Counted from the first letter of the stretch, positions 52,001 to 62,512 are shown. The stretch: 64,000 bases of DNA from Bifidobacterium pseudocatenulatum DSM 20438 = JCM 1200 = LMG 10505 (GCF_001025215.1 NZ_AP012330.1:1364001-1428000), one strand, 5' to 3'. Notes: a model not told the origin generated them from the sequence alone. A program made the numbers and translations.

Positions 52001-53190
52001 CCAGCGCACTTTTTACGCAGGCTCTCGTGCATGATCATCATCAGCACCAGGAAAGCCAACATGTACAGAGGGAACCACAGCACACTGATATGCTGTGCGA
52101 TCAAGCCGAATACCGGCGGCATGCACATCGAGCCGACGTATGCGCATGCCATTTGCATGCCGACGATCGCCTGCGATTTGTCTTCGCCGAAATATGCCGG
52201 CGTGGAATGAATGACGCACGGGTAGATCGGTGCGCAGCCAAGACCGACAATCATCAGTCCCATAATGGTGCCGATATTGCGAGGCAGCGGCAGCAACATG
52301 ATGACGATACCGGTCAGCACCAGCGCCTGCCCCAGGCGAATCATGGCCGGATCATTAAACTTCATGGTCAGAAAACCACTCGCCAAGCGACCCACGGTGA
52401 TGCCGATGCAGAACAGGCTGGCCCACATAGCCGCCGTGGTCTTATCGATGCCCTTGCCAAGCGCCATGTAGCTACTAGCCCACAGCATGGCCGTCTGCTC
52501 CAATGCGCAATAGCAGAAGAACATCACCAGGATTTCTTTGGCGCCACGAATGGCGAGCACACCTCGCACACCAAGCGGTTTGCGAGTTTCATCATTGGCC
52601 GTTCCGTCGGATTCGCCGGAAACTTCGCCCGTCTTTACCTCGGAACGCTTCTTCCACAGTGGCAGACTGAAAATAAGAATGGCGGTGAGCACAACCTGCA
52701 GTATGGAGATATAACGGTAGCCCCACGACCATCCTTGGCCGGCGCCCAAGGCGAATCCCATGATGTATGGGCCAGTCAACGCGCCAATGCCCCACATGGC
52801 GTGAAGCCAGCTCATGTGACGGCTCTCGTAGTGGATCGCCACATAGTTGTTGAGGGCCGCGTCAACGCCGCCCGCACCCAAGCCGTACGGAATGGCAAGC
52901 AGAATCAGCACCCAATAGTTAGGAGCAACGGAAAAGCCGAACAATGCCAACGCCGTCAACGCCACGGAAACCGCAGTGACCTTGCCCGCACCAAAACGCA
53001 AGGTCATACGATCGGAAAGCAACGCGGAAACAATGGTGCCAGCGGAAATCGTCATGGAAATGCCGCCAGCCCACGAAATGGGAGCACCCAAATCGACACT
53101 CATCGTCGGCCATGCGGCACCCAGTACCGCATCCGGCAGGCCAAGGCTGATGAACGCCACATAAATCACCGCAAGCAAAAGATTAACCAC
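51985..53190 (-). CDS. Major facilitator superfamily transporter
   Basis: A 401-residue transporter with twelve predicted helices. It starts MVNLLLAVIYVAFISLGLPDAVLGAAWP, in which the GLPDAVLG-type start resembles sugar and fucose permease relatives; DRMTLRFGAGK is the loop 2-3 signature. A charged central loop (WKKRSEVKTGEVSGE) separates the halves. Substrate not predictable. A partly palindromic promoter region lies at 53235-53271. Confidence 0.85.
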   Translation of the reverse strand: MVNLLLAVIYVAFISLGLPDAVLGAAWPTMSVDLGAPISWAGGISMTISAGTIVSALLSDRMTLRFGAGKVTAVSVALTALALFGFSVAPNYWVLILLAIPYGLGAGGVDAALNNYVAIHYESRHMSWLHAMWGIGALTGPYIMGFALGAGQGWSWGYRYISILQVVLTAILIFSLPLWKKRSEVKTGEVSGESDGTANDETRKPLGVRGVLAIRGAKEILVMFFCYCALEQTAMLWASSYMALGKGIDKTTAAMWASLFCIGITVGRLASGFLTMKFNDPAMIRLGQALVLTGIVIMLLPLPRNIGTIMGLMIVGLGCAPIYPCVIHSTPAYFGEDKSQAIVGMQMACAYVGSMCMPPVFGLIAQHISVLWFPLYMLAFLVLMMIMHESLRKKCAGQTID

Positions 53191-53234
53191 GCCCTACTCC
53201 TTCTTGATCGGTAGCCGCAGAAGACAATATCCGC

Positions 53235-53271
53235 CATTATTGTAAGCACATATAGCTACCAATCGGTAACT
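53235..53271 (-). promoter_or_regulatory. Possible promoter/operator of the MFS gene
   Basis: A TACAAT box on the minus strand (53243-53238) and an imperfect inverted repeat TAGCTACC-AATC-GGTAACTA (53252-53271) upstream of it. The remainder of the 206-base gap between MFS and parE shows nothing clear. Confidence 0.35.
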
Positions 53272-53396
53272 ACTTGATTGCACTGTCTACCGTAGAATCT
53301 TCAATCTTTACCACACGGGATCGCATACCATCTTCACTAAAAAATACCCTCCGAAACGTCTTGACGTAGCGGAAGGCGAGCTGACGACAACCTCGA

Positions 53397-55688
53397 TCAG
53401 GTATCGATCTTCGAACGGTCGAAATCGTCGGCATTCTCAACGATGAACGCTTTACGCGGCGGCACGTCATCGCCCATCAGCAGACTGAAAATCTGACTGG
53501 CCTGTTCGGCGTCTTCCATACGGATACGACGCAGCATACGTGTGCGTGGATCCATAGTGGTGTCGGCCAGCTGGTCGGCGTCCATTTCACCCAGACCCTT
53601 ATAGCGCTGAATGTCCTCGTTATAGCTGATGTGCTTCTTATCAAGATCAGCCAATTTGCCGGCCAGCTCATCGTCGGAATACGTGTAGATATACTCCCCC
53701 TTGTGAGCTCCGGTCAAGGCGATGCGGTGCAGCGGAGGCACGGCCGCATACACGTGACCGTACTCGATGAGCGGCCGCATGTAACAGTAGAACAAGGTGA
53801 GCAGCAGAATGCGGATGTGCGCGCCATCGACATCTGCATCGGTCATCATAATGACCTTGTTGTAACGTGCTTGCTCGATGTCGAAGCTCGCTCCGGAGCC
53901 AGCGCCGACCACCTGAATGATCGCCGCGCATTCCTTGTTCGACAGCATCTGCGACAACGACGCCTTCTGCACGTTGAGAATTTTACCTCGAATCGGCAGC
54001 AACGCCTGGAAACCGGAATTACGCGCGGCTTTGGCGGTGCCAAGTGCGGAATCGCCCTCCACGATGAACAGTTCGGCCACATCGTCATTGCCTGGCTGGC
54101 AATCAGACAGTTTCGGTGGCATGGATGCCGATTCGAGCGCGTTCTTGCGTCGCGTCACCTCTTTGGTCTTACGTGCTTGGATGCGGGCGTGCATTTCGCC
54201 GACGATCTTTTCAAGCACGCGGCCGGACTGTTCCTTATAGCCACGTTTGGAGCCGGTGATCATCTCGCCGAACTGCCTGTCGGTCATTTTGCTGACGATC
54301 GGCTTGACCTGCGCGGTGCCGAGCACATCCTTGGTCTGACCTTGGAACTGTGGTTCGGCGATACGCACAGTGACGACGGCAACCAGACCTGCCAGAATAT
54401 CGTCACGTTCGACTTTCATGTTGGAATCTTTGAGATTCACTTTGAGCTTACGTGCATTGTCTTCGATGGCTTTGCGAATCTGCTTGGTCAGGCCCAACAG
54501 ATAGCCATCCACATGGGTTCCACCGCCCGGGGTTTCCACCACATTGACGAAGCTGCGCATGGTGGTGTCGTATCCGTTGGTCCACCGCATGGCGATATCG
54601 ACGGCACAATTTCTCGTAACCTTCTGCGCGTGCAGTTCACCGCCATCGCCAACGGCTTGGGTTTCCTCAACATAGGTGTCTTCGCCAGTGATACGCCAAA
54701 TAGCGGAAACCGCTTCGCCTTTGGACAGGTAATCCACGAAATCCTTCACACCGCCGGTATGGCAGAATTCCTCGATACGGGAGTGGGTATACTTCGATCC
54801 CTGAGGTTGTGCCGCAACATCGGCTTCCTCGATCTGCTCCGCAGCTTCCTCGTGCCCGGCAGCGTCATGTTCAGATTCATCGCTTTCGGCAATTTCCTGC
54901 GGTTCATCACCTGCAGCATTTGCAATATCGTCGACTTCCAGCATTTCGTCGACTGATTCATCGCCGGTTTCCGGAATATTCTCATCGATAACAGTGATTT
55001 TCAAACCCGGCACCAGGAAGCTGGTCTGCCTGACGCGATCAATCAGCTGCTCGTAGCTGAATTCCGCGGTGTCGTTGAAAATCTCCGGATCAGCCCAATA
55101 ACGAATGCGAGTTCCCGTGGTCTTCGGACTGACCTTGCCAATGATTTCAAGCTCAGTCGGACGGTTTTTACGCGTGCGTTTGAATGGCGCATCCGGAGAT
55201 GGGTGCTCCGGATCAGCATCGGTATACACACCAGGATGACCCTGATGGAATGACATATGATGCGTCTTGCCGTCACGATCCACTTCCACGTCAAGACGGG
55301 AGCTCAACGCGTTCACCACTGACGAGCCCACGCCATGCAAACCGCCCGAGGCTCCGTACGAAGAGTTACCGAATTTCGCGCCGGCATGCAATTTGGTCAA
55401 CACCACTTCCACACCGGTAAGTTTGGTTTTCGGCTCGATGTCAACAGGGATACCGCGGCCGTTATCGGCCACTTCCACGGAACCGTCGCTGTGCAACGTC
55501 ACAACGATATGATTGCAGACTCCCGCAAGAGCCTCATCGACGGAATTATCGATGATCTCCCACAGGCAGTGCATCAGACCTTGGCTATCGGTGGTGCCGA
55601 TATACATGCCCGGGCGCTTGCGCACCGCGTCAAGACCTTCAAGCACGGTAAGACTACCTGCGCCGTAATTGTCCTTGTATTTCGCCAT
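53397..55688 (-). CDS. parE: DNA topoisomerase IV subunit B
   Basis: A 763-residue GHKL/TOPRIM enzyme: ATP-binding EIIDNSVDEALAG and DNGRGIPV, switch loop GLHGVGSSVVNALS, TOPRIM VEGDSALGTAK and MMTDADVDGAHIR, and QRYKGLGEM near the end. An acidic insertion of about 55 residues (Glu/Asp/Ala-rich, around 225-285) interrupts the transducer domain, unlike most ParE proteins. Start ATG 55688 in MAKYKDNYG; earlier in-frame ATGs overlap the hairpin downstream of the sigma-factor gene. Partner of ParC. Confidence 0.9.
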   Translation of the reverse strand: MAKYKDNYGAGSLTVLEGLDAVRKRPGMYIGTTDSQGLMHCLWEIIDNSVDEALAGVCNHIVVTLHSDGSVEVADNGRGIPVDIEPKTKLTGVEVVLTKLHAGAKFGNSSYGASGGLHGVGSSVVNALSSRLDVEVDRDGKTHHMSFHQGHPGVYTDADPEHPSPDAPFKRTRKNRPTELEIIGKVSPKTTGTRIRYWADPEIFNDTAEFSYEQLIDRVRQTSFLVPGLKITVIDENIPETGDESVDEMLEVDDIANAAGDEPQEIAESDESEHDAAGHEEAAEQIEEADVAAQPQGSKYTHSRIEEFCHTGGVKDFVDYLSKGEAVSAIWRITGEDTYVEETQAVGDGGELHAQKVTRNCAVDIAMRWTNGYDTTMRSFVNVVETPGGGTHVDGYLLGLTKQIRKAIEDNARKLKVNLKDSNMKVERDDILAGLVAVVTVRIAEPQFQGQTKDVLGTAQVKPIVSKMTDRQFGEMITGSKRGYKEQSGRVLEKIVGEMHARIQARKTKEVTRRKNALESASMPPKLSDCQPGNDDVAELFIVEGDSALGTAKAARNSGFQALLPIRGKILNVQKASLSQMLSNKECAAIIQVVGAGSGASFDIEQARYNKVIMMTDADVDGAHIRILLLTLFYCYMRPLIEYGHVYAAVPPLHRIALTGAHKGEYIYTYSDDELAGKLADLDKKHISYNEDIQRYKGLGEMDADQLADTTMDPRTRMLRRIRMEDAEQASQIFSLLMGDDVPPRKAFIVENADDFDRSKIDT

Positions 55689-55752
55689 TTTCCTCATTCT
55701 GACTTGCAGTTTTGCTTCGGTTTTCATCCATAAGAACGTCTTGTAGACGTAA

Positions 55753-55794
55753 GAAGTCGAGAAATTCGATATTCTTACCGAATTTCTCGACTTC
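55753..55794 (-). terminator. Long hairpin between sigma-factor gene and parE
   Basis: Perfect 16-bp arms (GAAGTCGAGAAATTCG) around a ten-base loop, 19 bases after the sigma-factor stop. The T-run is weak. Probable terminator, or a processing site if the two genes are co-transcribed. Confidence 0.6.
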
Positions 55795-55812
55795 ATTCAC
55801 CTCTTGTTTCAA

Positions 55813-57189
55813 TCACTGATCAAGGAAGTCACGCAGCGTCTGCGAGCGAGACGGGTGACGCAACTTCGACATGGTCTTCGACTCGATCTGGCGAATACGC
55901 TCACGGGTAACGCCATACACGCGGCCAATGTCGTCGAGCGTCTTGGGCTGGCCATCTTCCAAGCCATAACGCATCTTGATCACGCCAGCCTCACGCGGAG
56001 ACAACGTTTCAAGCACCTGCCTGAACTGCTCCTGCAACAGCGAGAAGGCAACCGCGTCGGACGGCGCGATGGCGTCGGTGTCTTCGATCAGATCGCCGAA
56101 CTCGGAATCGCCATCCTCACCCAACGGCGTATGCAAGGAAATCGGCTCACGGCCGTACTTCTGCACTTCCTGCACCTTCTCGACAGGCATGTCGAGCTCG
56201 CGTGCAAGCTCATCCGGCGTGGGTTCGCGGCCAAGATCCTGCAGCATCTGACGCTGCACACGAGACAGCTTGTTGATCACTTCGACCATGTGCACCGGCA
56301 CGCGAATGGTACGCGCCTGGTCAGCCATGGCTCGGGTGATGGCCTGACGAATCCACCACGTGGCATAGGTGGAGAACTTAAAGCCCTTCTTCCAGTCGAA
56401 CTTCTCGACGGCGCGAATCAAACCGAGGTTGCCTTCCTGAATCAAATCCAAGAACAGCATGCCACGGCCGGTGTAACGCTTAGCCAACGAAACCACAAGT
56501 CGCAGATTGGCTTCCAGCAGGTGGTCCTTGGCCCGCCTGCCATCGTTCGCAGCCCACTTGAGCTCACGCTTGCGTTTGAAGTCCATCTGGTCGGATTCGG
56601 TGTCCAGCAGGTGCTGGGCATACAGACCGGCTTCGATACGCTCGGACAGATCGACTTCCTGTTCCGCATTCAGCAGGCTCACACGACCGATCTGCTTCAG
56701 GTAATCCTTGACCGGATCAGCAGTCGCACCCGCCGCAATCACACGACGCTTCGGATTGCCGGATGGGGTCAGATTCTCATCATCATCGTCATCACGCACC
56801 ACGAAAGCGCCCTTTTCCTTAGGCTCTTCCGGCTTTTTGCGTTCTTCCTCATCCTCGTCGTCATCATCTTCAGGTTCGGATTCCTCGTCGTCGTCGAGGT
56901 CATCCTCGTCATCCGAATCGACGTCATCGAGATCGGCGTCGAAATCGTCAAGATCGGCGTCGTCTACCTGAGCGTCCTCATCGTCAAGTGCATCATCCTC
57001 GAGCGGCTCCTCCTTCTTGGCAGGGGCGCTCTTCTTCGCGGTAGTCTTGCGAGGGGTCTTCGTTGCGGTGGTTTTCTTCGCCGCACTCTTCTTCGTGGAG
57101 GCCTTGCGCGTGGCGGCTTTCTTCGTGGAGGTGGTCTTTTCGGTCAGATCAGCCTGTTCCATGCTTGCCGTCGTTTCCTTGGTGGCCAA
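55813..57189 (-). CDS. rpoD: Primary sigma factor (RpoD/HrdB/SigA)
   Basis: A 458-residue group 1 sigma factor. The N-terminus is Lys/Ala/Thr-rich ([16 protein letters not shown]) then about 70 highly acidic residues, followed by region 1.2 ([16 protein letters not shown]), region 2 ([35 protein letters not shown]) and region 4 ([19 protein letters not shown]). I take TTG 57189 as start because AGGAGG is six bases upstream; the next ATG is ten codons in and lacks a site. The acidic/basic N-terminus is usual in actinobacterial HrdB types. Confidence 0.95.
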   Translation of the reverse strand: MATKETTASMEQADLTEKTTSTKKAATRKASTKKSAAKKTTATKTPRKTTAKKSAPAKKEEPLEDDALDDEDAQVDDADLDDFDADLDDVDSDDEDDLDDDEESEPEDDDDEDEEERKKPEEPKEKGAFVVRDDDDDENLTPSGNPKRRVIAAGATADPVKDYLKQIGRVSLLNAEQEVDLSERIEAGLYAQHLLDTESDQMDFKRKRELKWAANDGRRAKDHLLEANLRLVVSLAKRYTGRGMLFLDLIQEGNLGLIRAVEKFDWKKGFKFSTYATWWIRQAITRAMADQARTIRVPVHMVEVINKLSRVQRQMLQDLGREPTPDELARELDMPVEKVQEVQKYGREPISLHTPLGEDGDSEFGDLIEDTDAIAPSDAVAFSLLQEQFRQVLETLSPREAGVIKMRYGLEDGQPKTLDDIGRVYGVTRERIRQIESKTMSKLRHPSRSQTLRDFLDQ

Positions 57190-57350
57190 ACTTATCCTCC
57201 TATTGATCCTGCCTCGAAGCGTATACCACATGGACCCACTTCTGGCAAGGGCAAATCGTCAACTATGTGAGTAAACCATCTTGCAAGGACGATTATTCCC
57301 GCATAATGAGGCCTTCACGCGCAAGTCACGCCACTTTACGGCGTGTTGCC

Positions 57351-58007
57351 TTATGTTTCCGACGTCCAGGCAGGACCAATACGTCGTTCAACCGCCGAGC
57401 ATACAATCGCCGCCAGCGAACATTGATCATCTATCGCGAGCGCGCTGATGGCTGATGCCATGGCTCCTTCCTGGCCCATCCACCACATGATGTAGCTGAT
57501 CACGGCGAACGGCTGCGCCCGATATGTCTTCGGAATCATATCGATAATGTCGAACAGCATGTTGATCGCCTGATCGCAACGTTTCATATCGGGTCTGGCT
57601 AGGGGATCACGGAATGAATCGCTGAGCAGCTGTTCCAGACGCTGCGCATTACGAGACAGCTTGGGTCTTTCGGCGAAACTCATGAGAAAGTCTCGGTCGG
57701 CGTATCGTTCGTCAACGATGGCGGAAATGAGAAATACGTCACGAATGGACAGCATCCGATTGATGCCCACCGTAGTCCGCATGATCATATTCCGGTCAAG
57801 ACCGCATTCGGCATGGAATTCGCCTTCCGAATGGGAAACGCTCTCGTCCGATGCCTGCGCAAGCGCGTCCATCCATATGAAAAGCGGTTCACGAATGAAC
57901 GAACGCACTGTTTCGCCCACGCCGTCGGATCTGCAATCCCTTTCGAATCGGCTGATGGCTTCTTCCATTTCAGTCCCGGTGATGCGTCCGGTTTTGTTGG
58001 TTGTCAT
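57351..58007 (-). CDS. DUF4192 family protein
   Basis: A 218-residue soluble protein (starts MTTNKTGRITGTEMEE) whose C-terminus IMWWMGQEGAMASAISALAID matches the DUF4192 end. Its first half is shorter than in most relatives. AAGGAGG seven bases before ATG 58007 fixes the start. Function unknown. Lies divergent from the prenyl synthase gene. Confidence 0.75.
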   Translation of the reverse strand: MTTNKTGRITGTEMEEAISRFERDCRSDGVGETVRSFIREPLFIWMDALAQASDESVSHSEGEFHAECGLDRNMIMRTTVGINRMLSIRDVFLISAIVDERYADRDFLMSFAERPKLSRNAQRLEQLLSDSFRDPLARPDMKRCDQAINMLFDIIDMIPKTYRAQPFAVISYIMWWMGQEGAMASAISALAIDDQCSLAAIVCSAVERRIGPAWTSET

Positions 58008-58213
58008 TATTCTGCCCTCCTTGGCATGGTCTATCGGCTTCCTCGCTCGCCGCTTATATGGCACTATGCCCGATGAGCCGATGCGATGCCGCTTTTTTCG
58101 AGGCCTGTGGTCGGAGGATGGCTTCTTCGGCGTTTCGCAAAATGATTTCGGTACCGCAACTATTGCAATCATTGAGATTTGGTCTTGTCGAATGCCTGTG
58201 GATAACTGTTGGT

Positions 58214-59308
58214 ATGACTAGCTCCTCCGATTTGGAACAGATTGAATCACGCATTGTTTCGTTGGTGAAGGATTTCGCATTCCTTCATGCGGACGATTCG
58301 GTTGCCTCCTCTTGCAGGCCTATTGCCGACATGGTCGCCAAGCAGGCGGTCACGTCAAGTGAGGGTGGCAAGCGGCTTCGCTCCTTGCTGACGTTGGATT
58401 CGTTCCGCGCATTCGCTTCGGAGGATGTGCGAGAACGTGATTTCGACGCGCTGCTCGATTTAGCGTGCGCGGTGGAAGTGTTCCAGACCGGTGCGCTGGT
58501 GCATGATGACATCATCGATGATTCCGATCTGCGCCGTGGCAAGCCGTCTGCGCATCGCGCATTCTCCACTGGTACGCATAGCGAGGCCATTGGCCATGGC
58601 TTGGGCATCATGCTCGGCGACATGTTGGCCACGGCAAGCGTGGACATCGCGGACAAGGCAGCTTCCAAGCTCACTCATGGTTCCGATGTGGTCGCGGCAT
58701 TGCTCAACATGCACCGCGAGGTCGAAGTCGGTCAAGTACTTGATTTGGCCGTAGAGCTCAATCCGTTGGACGATCCAGACGAACTGGTGGAAGCTTCATT
58801 GAACGTATTCCGCTGGAAAACCGCCAGCTACACCACCATTGCCCCACTGGAATTCGGCATGCTTGCCGCGGGTATAGGCAAAGACGATGCGAGGAAGCAG
58901 GCATTGGCAGTCGGCTTGCCTCTTGGATTGGCTTTCCAGCTTGCAGACGATCTTCTGGATGTTGTCGGTTCGAGCAGCAATACGGGCAAGCCCGTTGGAG
59001 GAGATATCCGCGAAGGCAAGCGCACGGTGCTTCTAGCCGACGCCATCAACGCGGCGAACGACACGCAGCGGCGAGAGCTCATCGACATGTGGGAGGCCGA
59101 TTCGCGTTCCGAAACTCAAGTAAAACGCGCCATTGAACTATTTGAGCAAACAGGAGCCATCGAACGTTCCCGCGGTAGAATCGCGGATTTGTGGAATGAA
59201 TCGAAAACAGCTATCGAAACATTGAGCCTTTCCGAATACCACGAGTCACTGCTCATCGAGGCCTGCTCACGTTTCGTGCCAAGTATTCACGTCCAAACAC
59301 GCGCGTGA
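58214..59308 (+). CDS. Polyprenyl synthetase
   Basis: Makes trans-polyprenyl diphosphates from isopentenyl and allylic diphosphates (quinone or lipid carrier side chains). A 364-residue protein with the first Asp-rich motif VHDDIIDDSDLRRG (about 97-110), GKRLRSLL for pyrophosphate binding, and the second motif FQLADDLLD. The start ATG 58214 has no clear ribosome site, so it may be leaderless or start slightly upstream. Chain length cannot be told from sequence. Confidence 0.9.
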   Translation: MTSSSDLEQIESRIVSLVKDFAFLHADDSVASSCRPIADMVAKQAVTSSEGGKRLRSLLTLDSFRAFASEDVRERDFDALLDLACAVEVFQTGALVHDDIIDDSDLRRGKPSAHRAFSTGTHSEAIGHGLGIMLGDMLATASVDIADKAASKLTHGSDVVAALLNMHREVEVGQVLDLAVELNPLDDPDELVEASLNVFRWKTASYTTIAPLEFGMLAAGIGKDDARKQALAVGLPLGLAFQLADDLLDVVGSSSNTGKPVGGDIREGKRTVLLADAINAANDTQRRELIDMWEADSRSETQVKRAIELFEQTGAIERSRGRIADLWNESKTAIETLSLSEYHESLLIEACSRFVPSIHVQTRA

Positions 59309-59380
59309 CACGCGACCTGCGTGTTTTCCAACCAACATCCGGACAGGACGCGCGTTCGTTGCACAATCCGCAAACCTCTG

Positions 59381-59415
59381 CTTGTAGACTACAAGTGGGA
59401 ACACGTTCGAACGTG
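59381..59415 (+). promoter_or_regulatory. Two palindromes upstream of the kinase gene
   Basis: CTTGTAG-A-CTACAAG (59381-59395) and CACGTTCGAACGTG (59402-59415), 34 bases before the kinase start. Operator candidates. Confidence 0.45.
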
Positions 59416-59449
59416 AGTTGTTTTGAAGAAGGAACCGTAGCGATCAACC

Positions 59450-61660
59450 ATGAGTGAAGCTCCACACGCCCCTGAAGGTCAGGTCATCGAGGGCCGGTAT
59501 CGGGTCGTCAGCAGAATCGCCGATGGCGGCATGGCCACGGTGTACCAAGCGGTAGACGAACGTCTGGAGCGCACGGTCGCCATCAAAATCATGCATACCC
59601 AGCTGGCGCAGGGACCGCACCGGGACCAGTTCGTGGAACGATTCCATCGTGAAGCCCGTTCGGCCGCGGCCATTGCCAATCCGCATATCGTGCAGGTGTA
59701 TGACACCGGCGAATTCGACGGTCTCGATTATCTCGTCATGGAGTATGTTCACGGCGTGAACCTGCGTTACGAAATGAACCAGCAGGGTACGTTCAGCGTT
59801 CGAGAGACGTTACGCATTATTGGCGAGACATTGGATGGCCTCGCTTCCGCACATCGTGCGGGCGTGGTGCATCGCGACATCAAGCCGGAAAACATCTTGC
59901 TTAACGACCGTGGCCATGTGCAGATCACCGATTTCGGCTTGGCTAAAACGGTATCGCAGGCCACACTCTCCTCCACCGGCATACTGCTGGGAACAGCAGC
60001 ATATCTAGCACCGGAAATGATTGAGAAGAATCAAGCCACACCTCAGGGGGATTTGTATTCCGTGGGCATCATGGCTTGGGAGATGCTCGCCGGCAACGTG
60101 CCATTCACTTCAGATAATCCAGTAACACTGGTATTCAAGCATGTTCACGAGGATGTGCCAAGCATTGCCGCCGCTTGCAAAGGCATCAATGAAGGCGTGG
60201 CCGCATTCCTTGCCCATCTCACGGCTCGCGCGGTCGAGGCTCGTCCAGCAGACGCATCCGTTGCGTTAACCGAGCTGCAGCGTCTGCAATCGACGCTTGC
60301 GGTCAGCGATTGGCAGTATCGTCTTCCCCCGGTAGACGTCAGCGCTTCCGACGGTGCCGCGCCCGCAAATAACGGTGCGCCAACCAATGTCGGCAATCCT
60401 GTTCCTCCCGCTCCCCCGGCACCGCCGACGCAGCAATTCGATGATCGCACACGCAAGCTGGACAGGGTCAGGACGAACGCAACAACCGTCATGCCGGTGC
60501 AGCAACAGAACATCGATCCAGAAGCGACGACACGTTTCTCGCTGCCGGCAGACGGCATCGTCAATAGCCTTGACAATGCCGTCGACAGCGCTGCATCGCA
60601 ATCCCCCATCGCGCAAAGCGACGAATCCGGCAATACTCCAAACAGCAAATCCGCGAAAAAGCGTCGCACACCGCTCATCGTCGCAGGCGTGGTGGCGCTG
60701 CTGCTTGCATGTGGCGCCGGCGGTTGGGCATGGTGGTACTATCAGGGCCCCGGCAGCTATTGGACCATGCCCCAGCCGGATGGTATGACATGCGACGCGT
60801 CCGCAGCATGCCCCATCACCAATGTGAAGTGGAGCGACTACGAGAGTCTGCTCAAGATTTCCGATATCGAATATGAGGTGTCGGAAGAGTATAGCGATTC
60901 CGTGGAGGAAGGCAATATCATCTCCACCGACCCGGCGAATGTCGGCGATCGCGGCAGCAAGCGTCGTAGCCAGAAAGTCAAGGTCGTGGTCTCCAAGGGA
61001 GTCCGGCAGGCGACGGTTCCCGCCGATATTCTCGACGCGACCAGCGCATCCGGCAAGGATCCAATCAACGCGCTGAAGAAGGCTGGATTCGATAATGTCG
61101 AGCAGACCGCGGCTTCTGATGACACGTATTCCATTGACGTGCCTCAAGGGGCGTTGCTGTCGTTAAGTGTGGATCCCGGCGCCACATTGCCGCATAATAC
61201 GACGATCACCGTCACGGTGTCGCAGGGGCCAAAGCCAGTCACTATGCCCGATATCGTCGGCAAGACGAAGGACGAGGCACAGCAGGCGCTGGATGATCTT
61301 AGACTCACCACCAATTGGACGGAATCCTTCGACGACAAGATTCCACAGGGGCAGGTGATTTCCGCTTCCGTCAACAACGGTGATACGTTGCATTGGGGAG
61401 ACAGCGTCGACGTGGTGGTTTCCAAAGGACCGGAAACCATAACCCTGCCGAATTATGTGGGGCAGAAAGCCTCTGACGCCAAAGCCGCATTGGAAAAACT
61501 CGGATTCACGGTCAAGGTAAGTTCGCAGCTCACGTTGGATTCCAATCAAGACAAGAAGGTCGCTTCGCAGGATCCGGTAGGTGGCACCGAAGTGCGTCTT
61601 CGCGACGAGAACGGCATACCAACCACCATCACATTGAAGATGTATTCCTCACTGTTCTAA
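59450..61660 (+). CDS. pknB: PASTA-domain serine/threonine protein kinase
   Basis: A 736-residue membrane kinase sensing peptidoglycan fragments. Kinase domain residues 12-280 with Lys46 (VAIKI), catalytic HRDIKPEN at 141-148, DFG at 161-163 and GTAAYLAPE after the activation loop. A Pro/Ala/Thr juxtamembrane linker, a membrane helix (LIVAGVVALLLACGAGGWAWW) and four PASTA-like repeats follow; the first is divergent. It is full length and should be active. Downstream a strong terminator. Two palindromes precede the start. Confidence 0.95.
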   Translation: MSEAPHAPEGQVIEGRYRVVSRIADGGMATVYQAVDERLERTVAIKIMHTQLAQGPHRDQFVERFHREARSAAAIANPHIVQVYDTGEFDGLDYLVMEYVHGVNLRYEMNQQGTFSVRETLRIIGETLDGLASAHRAGVVHRDIKPENILLNDRGHVQITDFGLAKTVSQATLSSTGILLGTAAYLAPEMIEKNQATPQGDLYSVGIMAWEMLAGNVPFTSDNPVTLVFKHVHEDVPSIAAACKGINEGVAAFLAHLTARAVEARPADASVALTELQRLQSTLAVSDWQYRLPPVDVSASDGAAPANNGAPTNVGNPVPPAPPAPPTQQFDDRTRKLDRVRTNATTVMPVQQQNIDPEATTRFSLPADGIVNSLDNAVDSAASQSPIAQSDESGNTPNSKSAKKRRTPLIVAGVVALLLACGAGGWAWWYYQGPGSYWTMPQPDGMTCDASAACPITNVKWSDYESLLKISDIEYEVSEEYSDSVEEGNIISTDPANVGDRGSKRRSQKVKVVVSKGVRQATVPADILDATSASGKDPINALKKAGFDNVEQTAASDDTYSIDVPQGALLSLSVDPGATLPHNTTITVTVSQGPKPVTMPDIVGKTKDEAQQALDDLRLTTNWTESFDDKIPQGQVISASVNNGDTLHWGDSVDVVVSKGPETITLPNYVGQKASDAKAALEKLGFTVKVSSQLTLDSNQDKKVASQDPVGGTEVRLRDENGIPTTITLKMYSSLF

Positions 61661-61706
61661 AAAATGCATTACCTGCTTTGCCAAAACATCATGGTATAGG
61701 CATAAG

Positions 61707-61745
61707 GAAAGCCCCGGCTCGTGTAGTGTCGTGCCGGGGCTTTTC
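61707..61745. terminator. Bidirectional terminator between pknB and plsC
   Basis: AAAGCCCCGGC and GCCGGGGCTTTT pair around a 14-base loop. Confidence 0.85.
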
Positions 61746-61756
61746 TCTTTGGTTTC

Positions 61757-62461
61757 TCAGCTGTTCGCCTGTTCGGCGGCTTTCTGAGCCTTAAGCTGTT
61801 CCTTGACTTTCTGAGCGTATTCGTTCACGTATTCCTGACCGCTCATCTTCTGAATTTCCATGGTCACGCGATCAGTCAGCGTGCGCAAATCGTCGTGCGT
61901 GATCTGGTCGGCGGGCTTCTTCTCCACGGCAATCGGTTCGCCGTAGATCACTGTGGTCTTGCCCTTACCAGGAATAATCTGACCGGGCTTCTGCAACTCG
62001 CGAGATCCGATAATGGCGGACGGAACGATTGGGCATCCGGTTTCAAAAGCAAGTCGCGCAGCTCCGGTATGACCTTTATAGAGGCGACCGTCAGGGCTAC
62101 GCGTGCCCTCAATATGAATGCCGAACAGGTGGCCGTCTTCGAGGATTTCACGCGCGTGGTTCAATGCGCCAAGCGATTTCGACCCACCGGAACGATCCAC
62201 GGGGAACACGCCAACCGAAGTGAACCACCACTTCTTGAACTTGCCTTTGATGCCCTTGCCTTCGAAATACTCGGCTTTGCCCATGAAATGAATCATGCGC
62301 GGACAAGTCAGCGGCAACAGCGCGTCATCGATGACGGCAAGATGATTGGCTGCGATAATGGCACCGCCTTCGCGCGGAATGTTTTCAAGTCCCTTGGCAG
62401 TCGGTCCCATGCGGTGGATGGCGATCGGTCCTAGGCCTTTGACGAAAAACCAGTAGAGCAT
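61757..62461 (-). CDS. plsC: 1-acyl-sn-glycerol-3-phosphate acyltransferase
   Basis: Second acylation step of phospholipid synthesis at the membrane. A 234-residue protein with the acyltransferase motifs NHLAVIDDALL (NHX4D), FPVDRSG and EGTRSPDGRLYKGHTG, then PSAIIGSREL. The N-terminal MLYWFFVKGLG is a short hydrophobic anchor. Its start lies 51 bases from the divergent 62513 gene. Confidence 0.9.
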   Translation of the reverse strand: MLYWFFVKGLGPIAIHRMGPTAKGLENIPREGGAIIAANHLAVIDDALLPLTCPRMIHFMGKAEYFEGKGIKGKFKKWWFTSVGVFPVDRSGGSKSLGALNHAREILEDGHLFGIHIEGTRSPDGRLYKGHTGAARLAFETGCPIVPSAIIGSRELQKPGQIIPGKGKTTVIYGEPIAVEKKPADQITHDDLRTLTDRVTMEIQKMSGQEYVNEYAQKVKEQLKAQKAAEQANS

Positions 62462-62512
62462 TTTTCACGATCCTCCTAGCGGATGGCCATCCGCTTGATT
62501 ACAGTTATCAGT

